Origin: Actinophytocola sp.
Lineage (GTDB): Bacteria; Actinomycetota; Actinomycetes; Mycobacteriales; Pseudonocardiaceae
Assembly: GCA_009377395.1 (NCBI GenBank)
Contig: WHUB01000034.1
Span: 1 to 41,902, forward strand
Direction: 5' to 3'
DNA: 41,902 nucleotides
Part shown: in pieces, positions 14,342-22,811 of the stretch
How positions within the stretch are numbered: the stretch's first letter is position 1
Layout of the letters: each line of letters starts with the position of its first letter
Notes under the pieces: model-generated
What the model was told of the DNA's origin: nothing
What the model saw: only the letters and a program-made list of their open reading frames with translations
The model's database searches: none
Position numbers and translations under genes: made by a program

Positions 14342-15895
14342 ATGTCCCGTCGCAGTCGTCTCGCCCGTATCGCCGCCGTCGTCTCCGTGCTCGTGGTGTT
14401 CTTCGCGCCCGCGACCGCGGCGGCGAACTCCCCGCTGGCCGGCCTCACCGGCGCGGCCCCGATCGACCCGTGGCTCGTCGACCGGCTCGACGCCACCGGG
14501 TTCGCCGACGAGCTGACCGTGCTCGTCCACGGCACGAGCTTGGCCGCGGCTCATGCCGCCGTCGAGCGCGCCGGATTGAGTCGAGTCGGCGATCTGGAGC
14601 GCATCGGCGTCGCGATCGCGCGCGGCACCGCGTTCCAGGTGTCGCTGGTGGCGAAGCAGGCAGGCGTGACCTACGTCGAGGGCAACCGGCCGATCGAGCT
14701 GTTCACCACCAGCTCGCACGACGCGACGCTGGGCACCAAGTCCATCACCGACTCGACGGCACGGTCGGGCAAGCCACTCGACGGCCGCGGCGTATCCGTC
14801 GCGGTCATCGACACCGGCGTCGACCCAACCCACCCGTTCTTCCAGACCGGCGACGGCGACAGCATCGTCGTCGCCAACCTCAAGCACGTCTGCGGCATCG
14901 TGCGGACCAACCTCGACGCGTGCTTCAGCGACGTCGGCCCGCTGGTCGACACCGACACCGGGTCGGCGGGCGGCCACGGCACCCACGTGAACGGCATCGT
15001 CGCGGGGCAGCCGACCACGCTCGCGGACGGCGGGACGGTGCGGGGCGCCGCGCCGGGAGCGCGGCTGGTCTCGCTGTCGATGGGCGCGGGGCTGCTCATC
15101 ATCAACGCCAACATGGGACTGGAGTGGGTCCTCGAGCACCACGCCGCGCCCTGCGGCGACGACGTGTCCAAATCGGACTGTCCGCCGATCAGGGTGGTCA
15201 ACAACTCCTACGGTCCTTCGTCGGGTGGCAAGTTCGACCCCAAGTCGGCGACCGCGAAGCTGCAACGCGCGCTGGCGGCCGAGGGCGTCGTCACGGTGTG
15301 GGCGAACGGCAACGGCGGCGGCAACGGCAGCGACAACCGCTCCAACCCGCCCGGCCAGGACCCGAGGCCAGGGATCATCTCGGTGGCCTCGTACTTCGAC
15401 CGGGACACCGGCACCCGCAACGGCCTGTTGTCCGACTTCTCCTCCCGGGGCGACAAGTCCGCGCCCGCGACCTGGCCGGACATCTCGGCGCCCGGCGAGA
15501 ACATCACCTCGGCCTGCCGCCCGTACCTGGCGATCTGCTCCACGGGTGGTGACCCGCGCTCCGGCGAGAACCCGCAGGATGCGGCCGCGTTCAACACCAT
15601 CAGCGGGACGTCGATGGCGGCGCCGCACATCGCGGGCATCGTGGCGCAGCTGTTCCAGCTCAACCCGTCGGCGACCCCGGGCCAGATCGAGAACGCGCTG
15701 AAGTCGACCGCCCACCGCTACACCGACGGCGCCGGGTACCGGACGGCCGGCGACTACCAGAGCTCCTACGACAAGGGCACCGGCCTCGTCGACGTCGTCG
15801 CCGCCGCAGCGGCGCTCGGCGGGTACCCGGTGGCGACGTCGCGCGAGGCGTCGTCCGTGCACACGGCATCGACGACGTCCAGCTGCGGCGGCTGA
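14342..15895 (+). CDS. Secreted subtilisin-family (S8) protease
   Basis: The protein is 517 aa. It begins with a Sec signal peptide (basic MSRRSRLAR, hydrophobic VVSVLVVFFAPATAAA) and a propeptide-like stretch to about residue 130. The S8 catalytic domain follows, with Asp157 in VAVIDTGVDPTHP, His212 in GGHGTHVNG and Ser424 in SGTSMAAPHIAG, and the oxyanion region VVNNSYGPSS. The order and spacing are complete, so it should be active after export. A GGAGG-like site precedes the ATG. The C-terminus ends STTSSCGG with no membrane anchor, so the enzyme is probably released. It converges on the membrane-protein gene at 15913, only 17 bases away, and no terminator is obvious between them. Confidence 0.93.
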   Translation: MSRRSRLARIAAVVSVLVVFFAPATAAANSPLAGLTGAAPIDPWLVDRLDATGFADELTVLVHGTSLAAAHAAVERAGLSRVGDLERIGVAIARGTAFQVSLVAKQAGVTYVEGNRPIELFTTSSHDATLGTKSITDSTARSGKPLDGRGVSVAVIDTGVDPTHPFFQTGDGDSIVVANLKHVCGIVRTNLDACFSDVGPLVDTDTGSAGGHGTHVNGIVAGQPTTLADGGTVRGAAPGARLVSLSMGAGLLIINANMGLEWVLEHHAAPCGDDVSKSDCPPIRVVNNSYGPSSGGKFDPKSATAKLQRALAAEGVVTVWANGNGGGNGSDNRSNPPGQDPRPGIISVASYFDRDTGTRNGLLSDFSSRGDKSAPATWPDISAPGENITSACRPYLAICSTGGDPRSGENPQDAAAFNTISGTSMAAPHIAGIVAQLFQLNPSATPGQIENALKSTAHRYTDGAGYRTAGDYQSSYDKGTGLVDVVAAAAALGGYPVATSREASSVHTASTTSSCGG

Positions 15896-15912
15896 CCGGG
15901 CTCGGCTATTGC

Positions 15913-16593
15913 TCAGAACCGCCACTCCCAGCCGGCCGCGTTGGTCATGACACCGTCGAGGATCAGCACGCCACTCCGCACCGGCAGCCGCAGTTCGATC
16001 GTGCCGGCATAGTCACTGTTGGGACCGAAATCGTCGGGCAGCGCGTTGGCAGTTTCGGTGCATTCGCCGGGCCACGCCGGGTACCGGCGGCCGTCCGGGC
16101 CGATCGCTTCGAAGAACCCGGGGGTGAGGATGCGCCCCAGCATGCCTGCTCGCCGTGCATTCGCGCCGGTGTGAGCGGTCACGGACAACAGGATGGTGTG
16201 CGCGGACACCGGTCTGCTTCGGCCGAGTTCACACGGCGGGTCAACAACGACTCCGTTGATCGCGAAGGTGTTCTGGTCCGGGTGGGCGGCCGAACCGAAA
16301 CCCGCGATTTCGCCAAGGCGTTTCGGTATGGTGCCGCGCACGGTGAGCGCCGGATCGGCGGCATCGGTAGTATCCGCGGCGCGTGTCGGCGTTGCGGTGA
16401 CTCGTACCTGCTGACGGGTCTCCTCCGTGGCGCCCGGAGCGAGGGTGAACACAAGTACCGCCGCTGTGGTAACGCCGACCACCGCAACCGCGGCGCCCAC
16501 GATGCGTCGGCGCGCGGCATGCTCGGCGCGTGCGGCTTGACTTCGCTTGCTGGCAAGGTCGCCGACGCGGGTGCCTTTCGTCTTCGTCACCAT
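15913..16593 (-). CDS. Single-pass membrane protein coupled to mycosin-like protease
   Basis: The protein is 226 aa from the ATG at 16593. Residues 1-30 are basic, 31-52 form a transmembrane helix (IVGAAVAVVGVTTAAVLVFTL), and the rest is extracytoplasmic. The exposed domain contains TFAINGVVVDPPCELG, AIGPDGRRYPAWPGECTET and a strand-rich ending IELRLPVRSGVLILDG. Two Cys could form a disulfide. It looks like a small beta-sandwich of the kind seen in secreted DUF4352-like proteins, but I cannot place it firmly. The start overlaps the protease stop by 7 bases (ATGGTGA), so the pair is translationally coupled. It may be a partner or substrate of that protease. I reject the longer frame to 16683 because it lies within the protease gene. 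Confidence 0.75.
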   Translation of the reverse strand: MVTKTKGTRVGDLASKRSQAARAEHAARRRIVGAAVAVVGVTTAAVLVFTLAPGATEETRQQVRVTATPTRAADTTDAADPALTVRGTIPKRLGEIAGFGSAAHPDQNTFAINGVVVDPPCELGRSRPVSAHTILLSVTAHTGANARRAGMLGRILTPGFFEAIGPDGRRYPAWPGECTETANALPDDFGPNSDYAGTIELRLPVRSGVLILDGVMTNAAGWEWRF

Positions 16594-17939
16594 GAGCCGC
16601 GCCGTGGTCGTCTCAGCCGCTCGACCGCACCGAACGCCGCCACTCCCGCGCCGACGACGCCGACGGCCATGAGCCCGGTCCACAACACCTTGAGCGGCAG
16701 CCCCGAGGCGGATCCAGCGGGCCGTTCGGGTCGCGCGTCCGGCGGTGCGGCAGTCGCGCCTGGTGGCGCTTCCCGCTCCCGGCGCGATGTCCTTGCCGGC
16801 TCGGTGTCGCGCGGGAACGTCACCGAGCGTGAGCGGACGATGTCGCCATCAACTGCCGTCCGATCCTCCTGTCGCGAAGGCAGCGCCGATGGCCTGCGTA
16901 TCCGGGTGGCGCGATGATTCGACCCGCTCGTGCCGACAGCAGTGGTTGTCGTCGTGGGCGCGGTCGTGGCCCGTTGCCGCAAGGCGGCGGTCGCGTCGAT
17001 CAGACCGTCCCTCGTGCCCGCGAGGGGCCGGGCCGTCGCCTGCATTGTTTCGAGCACATCCGGACGGCCACGCTCGGGATGCTGAGACAGCAGCAGCGCA
17101 GCGACGCCGGACACGTGCGGTGCCGCCATCGACGTACCTTCCAGCAACGCATAGGACGCGTCGGGCACGGTGGACAGGATGCAGGTGTCCCGGCTGCACG
17201 AGTTGAGACCAGCCGCGCCGTCATCGCCACCCGGGGCGGCGAGCGAGACGTCGCCGCCCCGGGTCGAGTAGGAAGCGATCTCACCGTCCGGCCCCGTCGC
17301 CGCGACGAGCACCGCATCGGAGCCGTAGTCCTCGCTGACGGGAACCGTGCCGTTCCCGGCGGCGAACACCACCACGACACCGGCGCGCGCGGCGTTGTGT
17401 ACGGCGGCGGCCACCGCCTCACTCGAGAACAGTCCCGGCACCAGCGTCCCCAGCGACAGGTTGATCACGTCGGCACCGTTGTCGACGGCGTATCGGATGC
17501 CTCGCGCGACGTCCTCGGTAGACCCGCTGCACTCATCTCTGAGGGGGTCGTAGCCGAGCACCTGCACGGCGAGAACCCGCGCTCGGGGCGCGACCCCGTA
17601 GTTGCCGGATACGACCGTGCCTGCCACGTGTGTGCCGTGCACGCAGCGGTCGCGGTCGTCGCTGTTGTCCCGGCAGCCGTTCGCGCTGTTGATGCACAGG
17701 GCGTGTCCGGCGATGCGGCCCTTGAGGTCGGGATGTCTGAACTCCACCCAGGTGTCAACCACGGCAACCGTGACACCCTCACCCCAGTTGCCCGCTTGTT
17801 GCGCGCCGGGAATGGTCGCTTGAACGAAGTTCCAGGTTCGTTCCTGGCCCGCTGCCTCGCCTACGCTGGCTTTCGTTGTCGTCGCGGTCAGACCTGTAGC
17901 GAGGAGAAGCGCCATGATGACCGGGATCAGCCTTCCCAT
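16587..17939 (-). CDS. Mycosin-like membrane-anchored subtilase
   Basis: The protein is 450 aa. It has a signal peptide (MGRLIPVIMALLLATGLTA), then an S8 domain with Asp62 in VAVVDTWVEFRHPDL, His101 in RCVHGTHVAG and Ser270 in GTSMAAPHVSG. The Gly normally after Asp-Thr is Trp. A Pro/Thr/Arg-rich linker follows, then a C-terminal transmembrane helix (VLWTGLMAVGVVGAGVAAFG) and a basic cytoplasmic tail. This is the architecture of mycosins (MycP), which belong to type VII secretion systems. No ecc or esx gene lies in the window, so it is solitary here. The ATG at 17939 has GGGAG at good spacing. The frame is open to 17981 but lacks another SD. Internal Cys pairs (CINSANGC, CSRDTC) could form disulfides as in MycP. 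Confidence 0.88.
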   Translation of the reverse strand: MGRLIPVIMALLLATGLTATTTKASVGEAAGQERTWNFVQATIPGAQQAGNWGEGVTVAVVDTWVEFRHPDLKGRIAGHALCINSANGCRDNSDDRDRCVHGTHVAGTVVSGNYGVAPRARVLAVQVLGYDPLRDECSGSTEDVARGIRYAVDNGADVINLSLGTLVPGLFSSEAVAAAVHNAARAGVVVVFAAGNGTVPVSEDYGSDAVLVAATGPDGEIASYSTRGGDVSLAAPGGDDGAAGLNSCSRDTCILSTVPDASYALLEGTSMAAPHVSGVAALLLSQHPERGRPDVLETMQATARPLAGTRDGLIDATAALRQRATTAPTTTTTAVGTSGSNHRATRIRRPSALPSRQEDRTAVDGDIVRSRSVTFPRDTEPARTSRREREAPPGATAAPPDARPERPAGSASGLPLKVLWTGLMAVGVVGAGVAAFGAVERLRRPRRGSW

Positions 17940-18153
17940 ACCGTCTCCCGTCATCCGCCACTTATAAAATATCAGTTGCATCTAGTGGACTCAATTGGTA
18001 AATAGCTAACGATCGCGGCGGTGATGGGTGACGGGGTGCCAACCCTCGGGACTCACTATCCGAACGCCCGCTGCCCAACGTGGGTCGCGGCACGAACCCA
18101 TAGCCACTCCTAGTGTTCTGCGCCGGAAATCCGTGAGATATATTCAGAATTGT

Positions 18154-19275
18154 TCAGGCAAGGGCGCGCTCCGGATGCTCCAGGTTTCTGGTCAGCGAAT
18201 GACCGGTCATGGCGAACCCGATCAGCAAGAGCAGCGGGAACAGCCAGGCGATCGGATACGCGTAGCCGACTTTGATCCATCTCGGCGCCGCGGCGGGGGC
18301 AGGTGCCCGAACGGGCACTTTCGCCGGTTTGACTTCCGCCTGGGGAGGCGGCGAACCGGCCGTCATCGGTGGCGGGGCGCCGAGCGCGCCGACGGCAGGG
18401 CGTGAAGCGATGCGCTGTGGCGGCCCGAGTTCGGCTTCGGCCACACGGAGCGGTAGCAGAGCGGCCGGAGGCGCAGCGAACGCTGGCCTCGTGAAACTCA
18501 CCTTCGCCGTGATCGGCGTGGATTTTTGTCCCGGTGACTCGCTGGGCGATGGCGGCGGCGAGCCGGCCGGCTCCACCATGGCTTCCGCATCAGTCGCTGG
18601 TGCGGAAGCCGCGGGTGGCGCAGGTGATTCGTCCGGTGGTTCTGACTGCGGCGTCGAGCGGTACTCCTTACCGAAGAACGTTACATGCCAGGTCTCGTCG
18701 GCTTTGGTGGCTTCCGGGGCCGGCAGGATCGCGAGGGCCGTCGGCATGCCCTGCGACCAGCCCGGCAAGAATGGGGCGAGGTCGAGGCGGAACGTGGGGG
18801 TCGGTTTCGCCGCGTAGGTCGCGAGGGCCGCAACGTCGCAGTCGGTATCAGGAGGCTTGTCCAGCGACGCCTTGGCGTCGTTGAATGAGCCAGTCACTTG
18901 GCAGACGCGCAGTTTCGCAGTCTCAGGCCGGAGCGACCCATCACCGGGCTGAATGTCAACGGGCAGCCTCAACCGCCCCGCAGTGTATGTGGCGCCGTGG
19001 GGTACGGCCGAAACATCCAGTTCGATGTAGGTCGCGGTCGTCGGTACCCCGCGTGAGATGCCCGCGTGAAGGGTGTTCCGCGGATACTCCGAGGTCGGAA
19101 CCGCCGAGCAGTCCGCCCCGGCGCAGGCACTGTTTGCCGGAGTCACATACCATGCCTCGGTCCGCGTGCCAGCCGTCACCGAGCCACGGCCGGTCTCCGC
19201 ATGAGCCACAGATCCACTCGCCGCTGCCGTCAGCAGCCCGGCAGCAGCAAATGCGGTGACAAGTCGAAGCCTCAC
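18154..19275 (-). CDS. Secreted, membrane-anchored DNRLRE-like surface protein
   Basis: The protein is 373 aa from the GTG at 19275. GGAAG lies upstream, and a GTG at 19305 has no SD. It opens with a signal peptide (VTAFAAAGLLTAAASGSVAHA). A roughly 190-residue beta-rich domain follows (TATYIELDVSAVPHGA, GRLRLPVD, TAKLRVCQVTGSF, FRLDLAPFLPGW, ETWHVTFFGKEY), resembling the DNRLRE/CBM96 jelly-roll seen in bacterial surface proteins. A long Pro/Ala/Ser linker spans the wall, and a C-terminal helix (YPIAWLFPLLLLIGFAMTG) with a basic tail anchors it. Cys pairs (CAGADC, CQV...CDV) could be disulfides. No sortase motif is seen. The domain assignment is by resemblance only. Confidence 0.75.
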   Translation of the reverse strand: MRLRLVTAFAAAGLLTAAASGSVAHAETGRGSVTAGTRTEAWYVTPANSACAGADCSAVPTSEYPRNTLHAGISRGVPTTATYIELDVSAVPHGATYTAGRLRLPVDIQPGDGSLRPETAKLRVCQVTGSFNDAKASLDKPPDTDCDVAALATYAAKPTPTFRLDLAPFLPGWSQGMPTALAILPAPEATKADETWHVTFFGKEYRSTPQSEPPDESPAPPAASAPATDAEAMVEPAGSPPPSPSESPGQKSTPITAKVSFTRPAFAAPPAALLPLRVAEAELGPPQRIASRPAVGALGAPPPMTAGSPPPQAEVKPAKVPVRAPAPAAAPRWIKVGYAYPIAWLFPLLLLIGFAMTGHSLTRNLEHPERALA

Positions 19276-19305
19276 GCGAAGGACTTCCGATTGCGCCCTC
19301 GACAC

Positions 19306-19558
19306 ATCGCGAACTACCGTACGGTGCTGTATTCACATCGGTCAAAAATGGACAGAAAATGGCCGGAACGTGTCAGTTTCTAACCTGACATGCAGGTCTT
19401 TTCCGCGCACACAATTCGATGGTGTTTTGACGGTCGGTTACCACAACTGCATGGTGACACGGCGTGACGGTGGCTGAGAATGAACTGATCCCATTTACTT
19501 CAAACTTGCCAAACTCATTCGCTGACTGGCGTGCCGTCGGCCATCGCTGACATCGGCC
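19306..19558. promoter_or_regulatory. Intergenic region with two dyads
   Basis: This gap lies between the surface-protein start and the lsr2 stop. It contains the perfect palindrome ACCGTACGGT (19316-19325). It also has the inverted repeat TGTCAG-N8-CTGACA (19371-19390), extendable by one wobble and one normal pair. Both lie upstream of the leftward surface-protein gene and could be operators. No gene is seen. Confidence 0.4.
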
Positions 19559-19903
19559 TCACCCAGGCCGGCGGGATTCGTGATACGCGTCAATGACCGA
19601 ACTCGGCAACCGACCCCGGTCCGAGACGTCCCAGCCCTGTTGCCGCGCCCACTCGCGTATTTGCTGGTTGACCTCGCGGTCGGGAGGACGCGACACGGCG
19701 CCGTTGGCGGAACGCTGCTGTCCTGACCCCCGAACTCGCCGAGCTTTGCGCGTATACTTCCCCAACACCGTGCGTAACTCTCGCGCGTTCTGCTCCGACA
19801 AGTCGATTTGGTACGAAACGCCGTCGAGGGCAAACCTCACGCGTTCTATGGCTTCCGACCCGTCGATATCATCAAGGGTCGTGACGGCCACGTTCTCAGC
19901 CAT
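19559..19903 (-). CDS. lsr2: Lsr2-family nucleoid protein, copy 1
   Basis: The protein is 114 aa. Lsr2 coats AT-rich DNA and silences foreign genes in actinobacteria. The N-terminal dimerisation part reads [20 protein letters not shown] and [20 protein letters not shown]. After a basic linker, the C-terminal DNA-binding part has [19 protein letters not shown], with the RGR minor-groove hook. The ATG at 19903 is preceded by AAGGAA. An ATG seven codons upstream lacks an SD. Compared with copy 2 it has a shorter Gly/Lys linker and a less basic C-terminus (YHESRRPG), so it may be a divergent paralogue with its own targets. Confidence 0.93.
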   Translation of the reverse strand: MAENVAVTTLDDIDGSEAIERVRFALDGVSYQIDLSEQNARELRTVLGKYTRKARRVRGSGQQRSANGAVSRPPDREVNQQIREWARQQGWDVSDRGRLPSSVIDAYHESRRPG

Positions 19904-20054
19904 GGCGGGTTCCTTCGTAGACATGCCACGCGGCGAGTTTCGTCAGGCGATTCGTACAGAGATCTAAGCTACTTCATTATTGTCGGCAGCGAGGACAGTT
20001 TCAACGCGACGTTAATCCCATCGGGGTGGCGATTACCGTCATTCGACAAACTCT

Positions 20055-20324
20055 TCACTGGCGCCGCCGCCAACGCCACCAGCGGCGACGCGGCGAGTTT
20101 CGTATGCTCCGGCCCGTTCTTCCCAAGCGAGCATCGGCGGCCTTCACGACCCGAGCGTCAGGACCGGGCGAAATCAGCGACACATGGCCGTTGCCGCCCC
20201 AGCGCACCCGGTACAGCGGTGAACCATCCACCGAGCGCACACCAACGATCAGTCCCCTGCGGGGCGGCTGACCGATAGCGGCTCGCTCGATGATCAGCCA
20301 GTCCCCACGTTCGGCATGCACCAC
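20055..20324 (-). CDS. DUF1918 domain protein
   Basis: The protein is 89 aa. The first 65 residues fit DUF1918: a GDWLIIERAAIG opening, then RRGLIVGVRSVDGSPLYRVR, WGGNGHVSLISPGPDARVV. The family is a small SH3-like barrel common in actinobacteria, with no established role. The C-terminal tail is very basic (RRRWWRWRRRQ), an unusual addition that might bind nucleic acid or be read-through into a non-functional extension. GGAGG sits 6 bases before the GTG at 20324. A second GTG follows directly. It is divergent from the zincin-like gene across a short promoter gap. Confidence 0.8.
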   Translation of the reverse strand: MVHAERGDWLIIERAAIGQPPRRGLIVGVRSVDGSPLYRVRWGGNGHVSLISPGPDARVVKAADARLGRTGRSIRNSPRRRWWRWRRRQ

Positions 20325-20360
20325 GCGTCCTCCGCTTTCACAATCCGATCAGCCTGTTTC

Positions 20361-20379
20361 AATACTAAGATGGAGTATT
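20361..20379 (+). promoter_or_regulatory. Dyad in divergent promoter
   Basis: AATACT and AGTATT form a perfect 6-bp inverted repeat with a 7-base spacer. It lies in the AT-rich gap between the DUF1918 gene and the zincin-like gene. It is a candidate operator for either direction. Confidence 0.4.
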
Positions 20380-20404
20380 TCATACATCGATAACTCTCCT
20401 TAGG

Positions 20405-21178
20405 ATGGCGGCCATGGGCAGTCCGGTCGAGACCACAGACCCGGTCTGCCCCGCCCTCACCACGACGCCATGTCGCACCTCGCTATGGTCGATATGGCAG
20501 CCGTGGGTCCACATCACCGCATGGTGTGCGCTCGTAGTGCTCGTCATCAGCGGCTGCGGACCGATGATCGCGGTCGAAACTGTCACGACAACCACGAGCA
20601 CGTCAGGTGGGTACGGCGGCGGCGCGGCTCCGGCCGTGCCAGTTCCTACCGCACTCACCAACACGGTGACTACGCCGCAACCATCGCAACCGAGCCGCCA
20701 GCGCAAACCCGCCACGTCTACGGCACTACCCACGACCGAACCCGCGCCAACACGGAAGACCACGACGACACCGCCGCCCCGGTCGCGGCCGCGGCCGCGG
20801 CCGCGACCGAAGCCGTATCGCTGCGACTGGATGGCGAACTTCGAGTACGGCAAGGCGGGACGCCCGGCGCAGTGGATCATCCTGGACACCGGCGCGTGGG
20901 GCAGAGCCGAGGTGCCCGGCAACCGCATCTGGATCGCGCCACGGACGCCCTGCGACAAGGTCTACTCGGTCGCGGTGCACGAATGGACGCACCACATGCA
21001 GGGCGTCGTCTACCGCACCTGGGCGGAGGTGCAGCGCGAGCTCGCGCCCTACGGCGGGCCGGAGATGGTCGCCGACTGCGGTGCCCTGCTGCTAGGCGCG
21101 ACCTGGATCAGGTACGGCTGCCCCGGTCGGTACACCACCGACGCCGCCGCCGCGATCCTGCGCGGCGAGCGCCCCTGA
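20405..21178 (+). CDS. Putative zincin-like lipoprotein or membrane protein
   Basis: The protein is 257 aa. A hydrophobic segment (ITAWCALVVLVIS) runs into a lipobox-like ISGC near residue 51. Although the N-region is long for a lipoprotein, export seems likely. A Thr/Pro/Arg-rich spacer follows (residues 55-140). The folded part has two Cys-containing ends and the motif AVHEWTHHMQG, an HExxH zinc site, followed about 25 residues later by EMVADCGALLLGA. HExxHHxQ with a downstream ExxADC is the arrangement of the putative neutral zinc metallopeptidases (PF04228-like), shortened here. It may be an extracytoplasmic metalloprotease or an inactive relative. I take the start at 20405. A later start would shorten the N-region. 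Confidence 0.7.
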   Translation: MAAMGSPVETTDPVCPALTTTPCRTSLWSIWQPWVHITAWCALVVLVISGCGPMIAVETVTTTTSTSGGYGGGAAPAVPVPTALTNTVTTPQPSQPSRQRKPATSTALPTTEPAPTRKTTTTPPPRSRPRPRPRPKPYRCDWMANFEYGKAGRPAQWIILDTGAWGRAEVPGNRIWIAPRTPCDKVYSVAVHEWTHHMQGVVYRTWAEVQRELAPYGGPEMVADCGALLLGATWIRYGCPGRYTTDAAAAILRGERP

Positions 21179-21184
21179 CGACGC

Positions 21185-21610
21185 TCAGCGACCGGGTGTC
21201 CGGTCGGCCGCGTCGAGGGCGACGGCGCGCAGGAACCACAGCGCCATGATCCCGTCGAAGAGCTGCCGCGACAGGTCGGCGTTCACGTCGTTGACGACCC
21301 CGACGGGAAGCTGCTTGCCGAGGATGTGCCGGACACGGCGGGCGAGCCGCTGCACGGCGTCGATGGGAAACCGGCCGCCGCAGGCGGAGGCGTTCGCGGC
21401 GACGAGCACGCCGTCCCACGGCCCGCTGAAGACCAGATCGTCCAGCACTCGCTCGGCGGCCGCATCGAATCGCGCCGCTGCCTCGTTGGCAGGGTCGGGA
21501 GCGGAAGACAGCCCGAGAGTCACCACCTCGACGTTGAAAAAGTCGAGGTCGTCCCGCACCGGCGCGAGCGAGTCGACGCCCTGGTACGGAGCGATCATGG
21601 CGAACCGCAT
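21185..21610 (-). CDS. Small MRFAM-type protein, copy 2 (unknown function)
   Basis: The protein is 141 aa from the ATG at 21610, with GGAAGGTGA upstream. The frame is open to 21835 but overlaps the oxidase gene. It starts MRFAMIAPYQGVDSLAPVRD. It then has GPWDGVLVAANASACGGRFP, RRVRHILGKQLPVGVVNDVN and the helix LSRQLFDGIMALWFLRAV. These positions match copy 1 (10066-10452) in order and spacing, so the two are paralogues 11 kb apart and on opposite strands. Copy 2 has a Cys and Asn-rich loop not seen in copy 1. Function is unknown. It lies downstream of the shortened FAD oxidase on the same strand. Confidence 0.75.
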   Translation of the reverse strand: MRFAMIAPYQGVDSLAPVRDDLDFFNVEVVTLGLSSAPDPANEAAARFDAAAERVLDDLVFSGPWDGVLVAANASACGGRFPIDAVQRLARRVRHILGKQLPVGVVNDVNADLSRQLFDGIMALWFLRAVALDAADRTPGR

Positions 21611-21717
21611 GAGGCTCACCTTCCGCTCGGTTGACGTGACGCCTAACGTTTTACTCACCAGAACATTTACTTCATTAAGGGTATGGGTGCCCGTCACGGG
21701 TGTCAACGAACAGCCTG

Positions 21718-22683
21718 TTAGGCCCCGCGGTCGGCCAGGATCGGCGAACCGGCCAGCGTCGACGCGGTGAGGACCGACTCGACCCAGGCCGGGTTCGCGG
21801 GGACGGTGACGTCCAGCGCGCCCGACCGCGCACATGACTCGCCGATCAGCCGGATATCCTCCGGCAGGATCCCGGCACCGCCGAACACGAGCATCGCGGC
21901 GGCGTCACCGCGCACCCCGAGCAGCCCAGCGGCCGCCGCGGCGGCGAGCCGGGCCTGGTCGACGAACTCGAGCCGGGCGGGCATCGTGCCGCCGGACAGC
22001 ACCGTCCGCATCGCCTGGCACGCGGACGCCACCGTCGGGAAGTGGGCGATACCGACCTCGGCGGACTCGCCGTCGGGCTCAGCCCCGGCAGTCCGCGCGT
22101 ACTCGAGGGCGAGGGTGACCTCGGTGATCACCGCCAGCGGCCCGGCAGGACTGACGGGTTCCGGCAGCCGGTGGCGGTGGCCGCCGTCGTCGTCGGTGCG
22201 GACGATCTCACCGGTCGGCAGCACGACCTCCATGGCGAGCACCGGCCACTCGTCATAGCGGTGGATCGTGGTGTGGTCGCTGCCGAACGGCGGACGCAGC
22301 CCGCTGCCCGCCGTCGCGGCGGTGAGCTGCCCCATCGACACACCCGGCTGGATCCGGGCGAACCGCTCCACGGCATTCACCTCGAGGATCTGGTTCAGCC
22401 GGTCGAGCCCCAGCACGATGCCGCCGACGGACACCGAGATCGCCGCCGGTTCCGCCGGACCCACCATCGACGGCATCACCGCGACGCCGTGGTCGTGCGC
22501 GGCACACAGCACCTCGGCGACCTCGGCCGCCGACGCGGGAAACACCACGACGTCCGGCACCGCACGGATCACCGCGCAGGTCGCGCCGGGACGACCGCTG
22601 CGGTCGACGTACTCCTGCCGAACGTGTTCCCACCCGACGATGCCTGCCAGGGTGTCGGTGAGTCGTGATGCGAGCGGCGTCAT
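21718..22683 (-). CDS. Shortened FAD-linked oxidase (GlcD-like), probably impaired
   Basis: The protein is 321 aa from the ATG at 22683 (AGGGAC SD). It follows the VAO/PCMH FAD-oxidase pattern at its N-terminus: VVVFPASAAEVAEVLCAAHD, VAVMPSMVGPAEPAA, IVLGLDRLNQILEVN, RIQPGVSMGQLTAAT. After GLRPPFGSDH it jumps to WPVLAMEVVLPTGEIVRTDD, omitting the stretch of about 20-25 residues with the GGN-A-TNAGG FAD-contacting loop. It rejoins the family at GPLAVITEVTLALEYART. Family members are usually near 450-470 aa, and here most of the C-terminal cap domain is missing. It may be a decaying gene, or an FAD-independent derivative. The frame itself is open, with no internal stop. Confidence 0.75.
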   Translation of the reverse strand: MTPLASRLTDTLAGIVGWEHVRQEYVDRSGRPGATCAVIRAVPDVVVFPASAAEVAEVLCAAHDHGVAVMPSMVGPAEPAAISVSVGGIVLGLDRLNQILEVNAVERFARIQPGVSMGQLTAATAGSGLRPPFGSDHTTIHRYDEWPVLAMEVVLPTGEIVRTDDDGGHRHRLPEPVSPAGPLAVITEVTLALEYARTAGAEPDGESAEVGIAHFPTVASACQAMRTVLSGGTMPARLEFVDQARLAAAAAAGLLGVRGDAAAMLVFGGAGILPEDIRLIGESCARSGALDVTVPANPAWVESVLTASTLAGSPILADRGA

Positions 22684-22811
22684 CGCATGTCCCTGCTCCC
22701 TGCCGGCTACGAGACCCCCGCACCGCTTCGACAAGCGAAACAGTCCATCTAATCGAGCCAAACAGTATTCTCGGGACTAACGAGTGTCAAACCGGCGTGT
22801 CGCGCGCGCGT

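Noticed and set aside
14285-15925. 546-aa leftward frame antisense to the subtilase
   Set aside because: Antisense to a complete S8 catalytic triad, with low-complexity composition.
20790-20815. cggccgcggccgcggccgcg run considered as a repeat element
   Set aside because: It encodes the Pro/Arg stalk of the zincin-like protein (RPRPRP) and is simple coding sequence.
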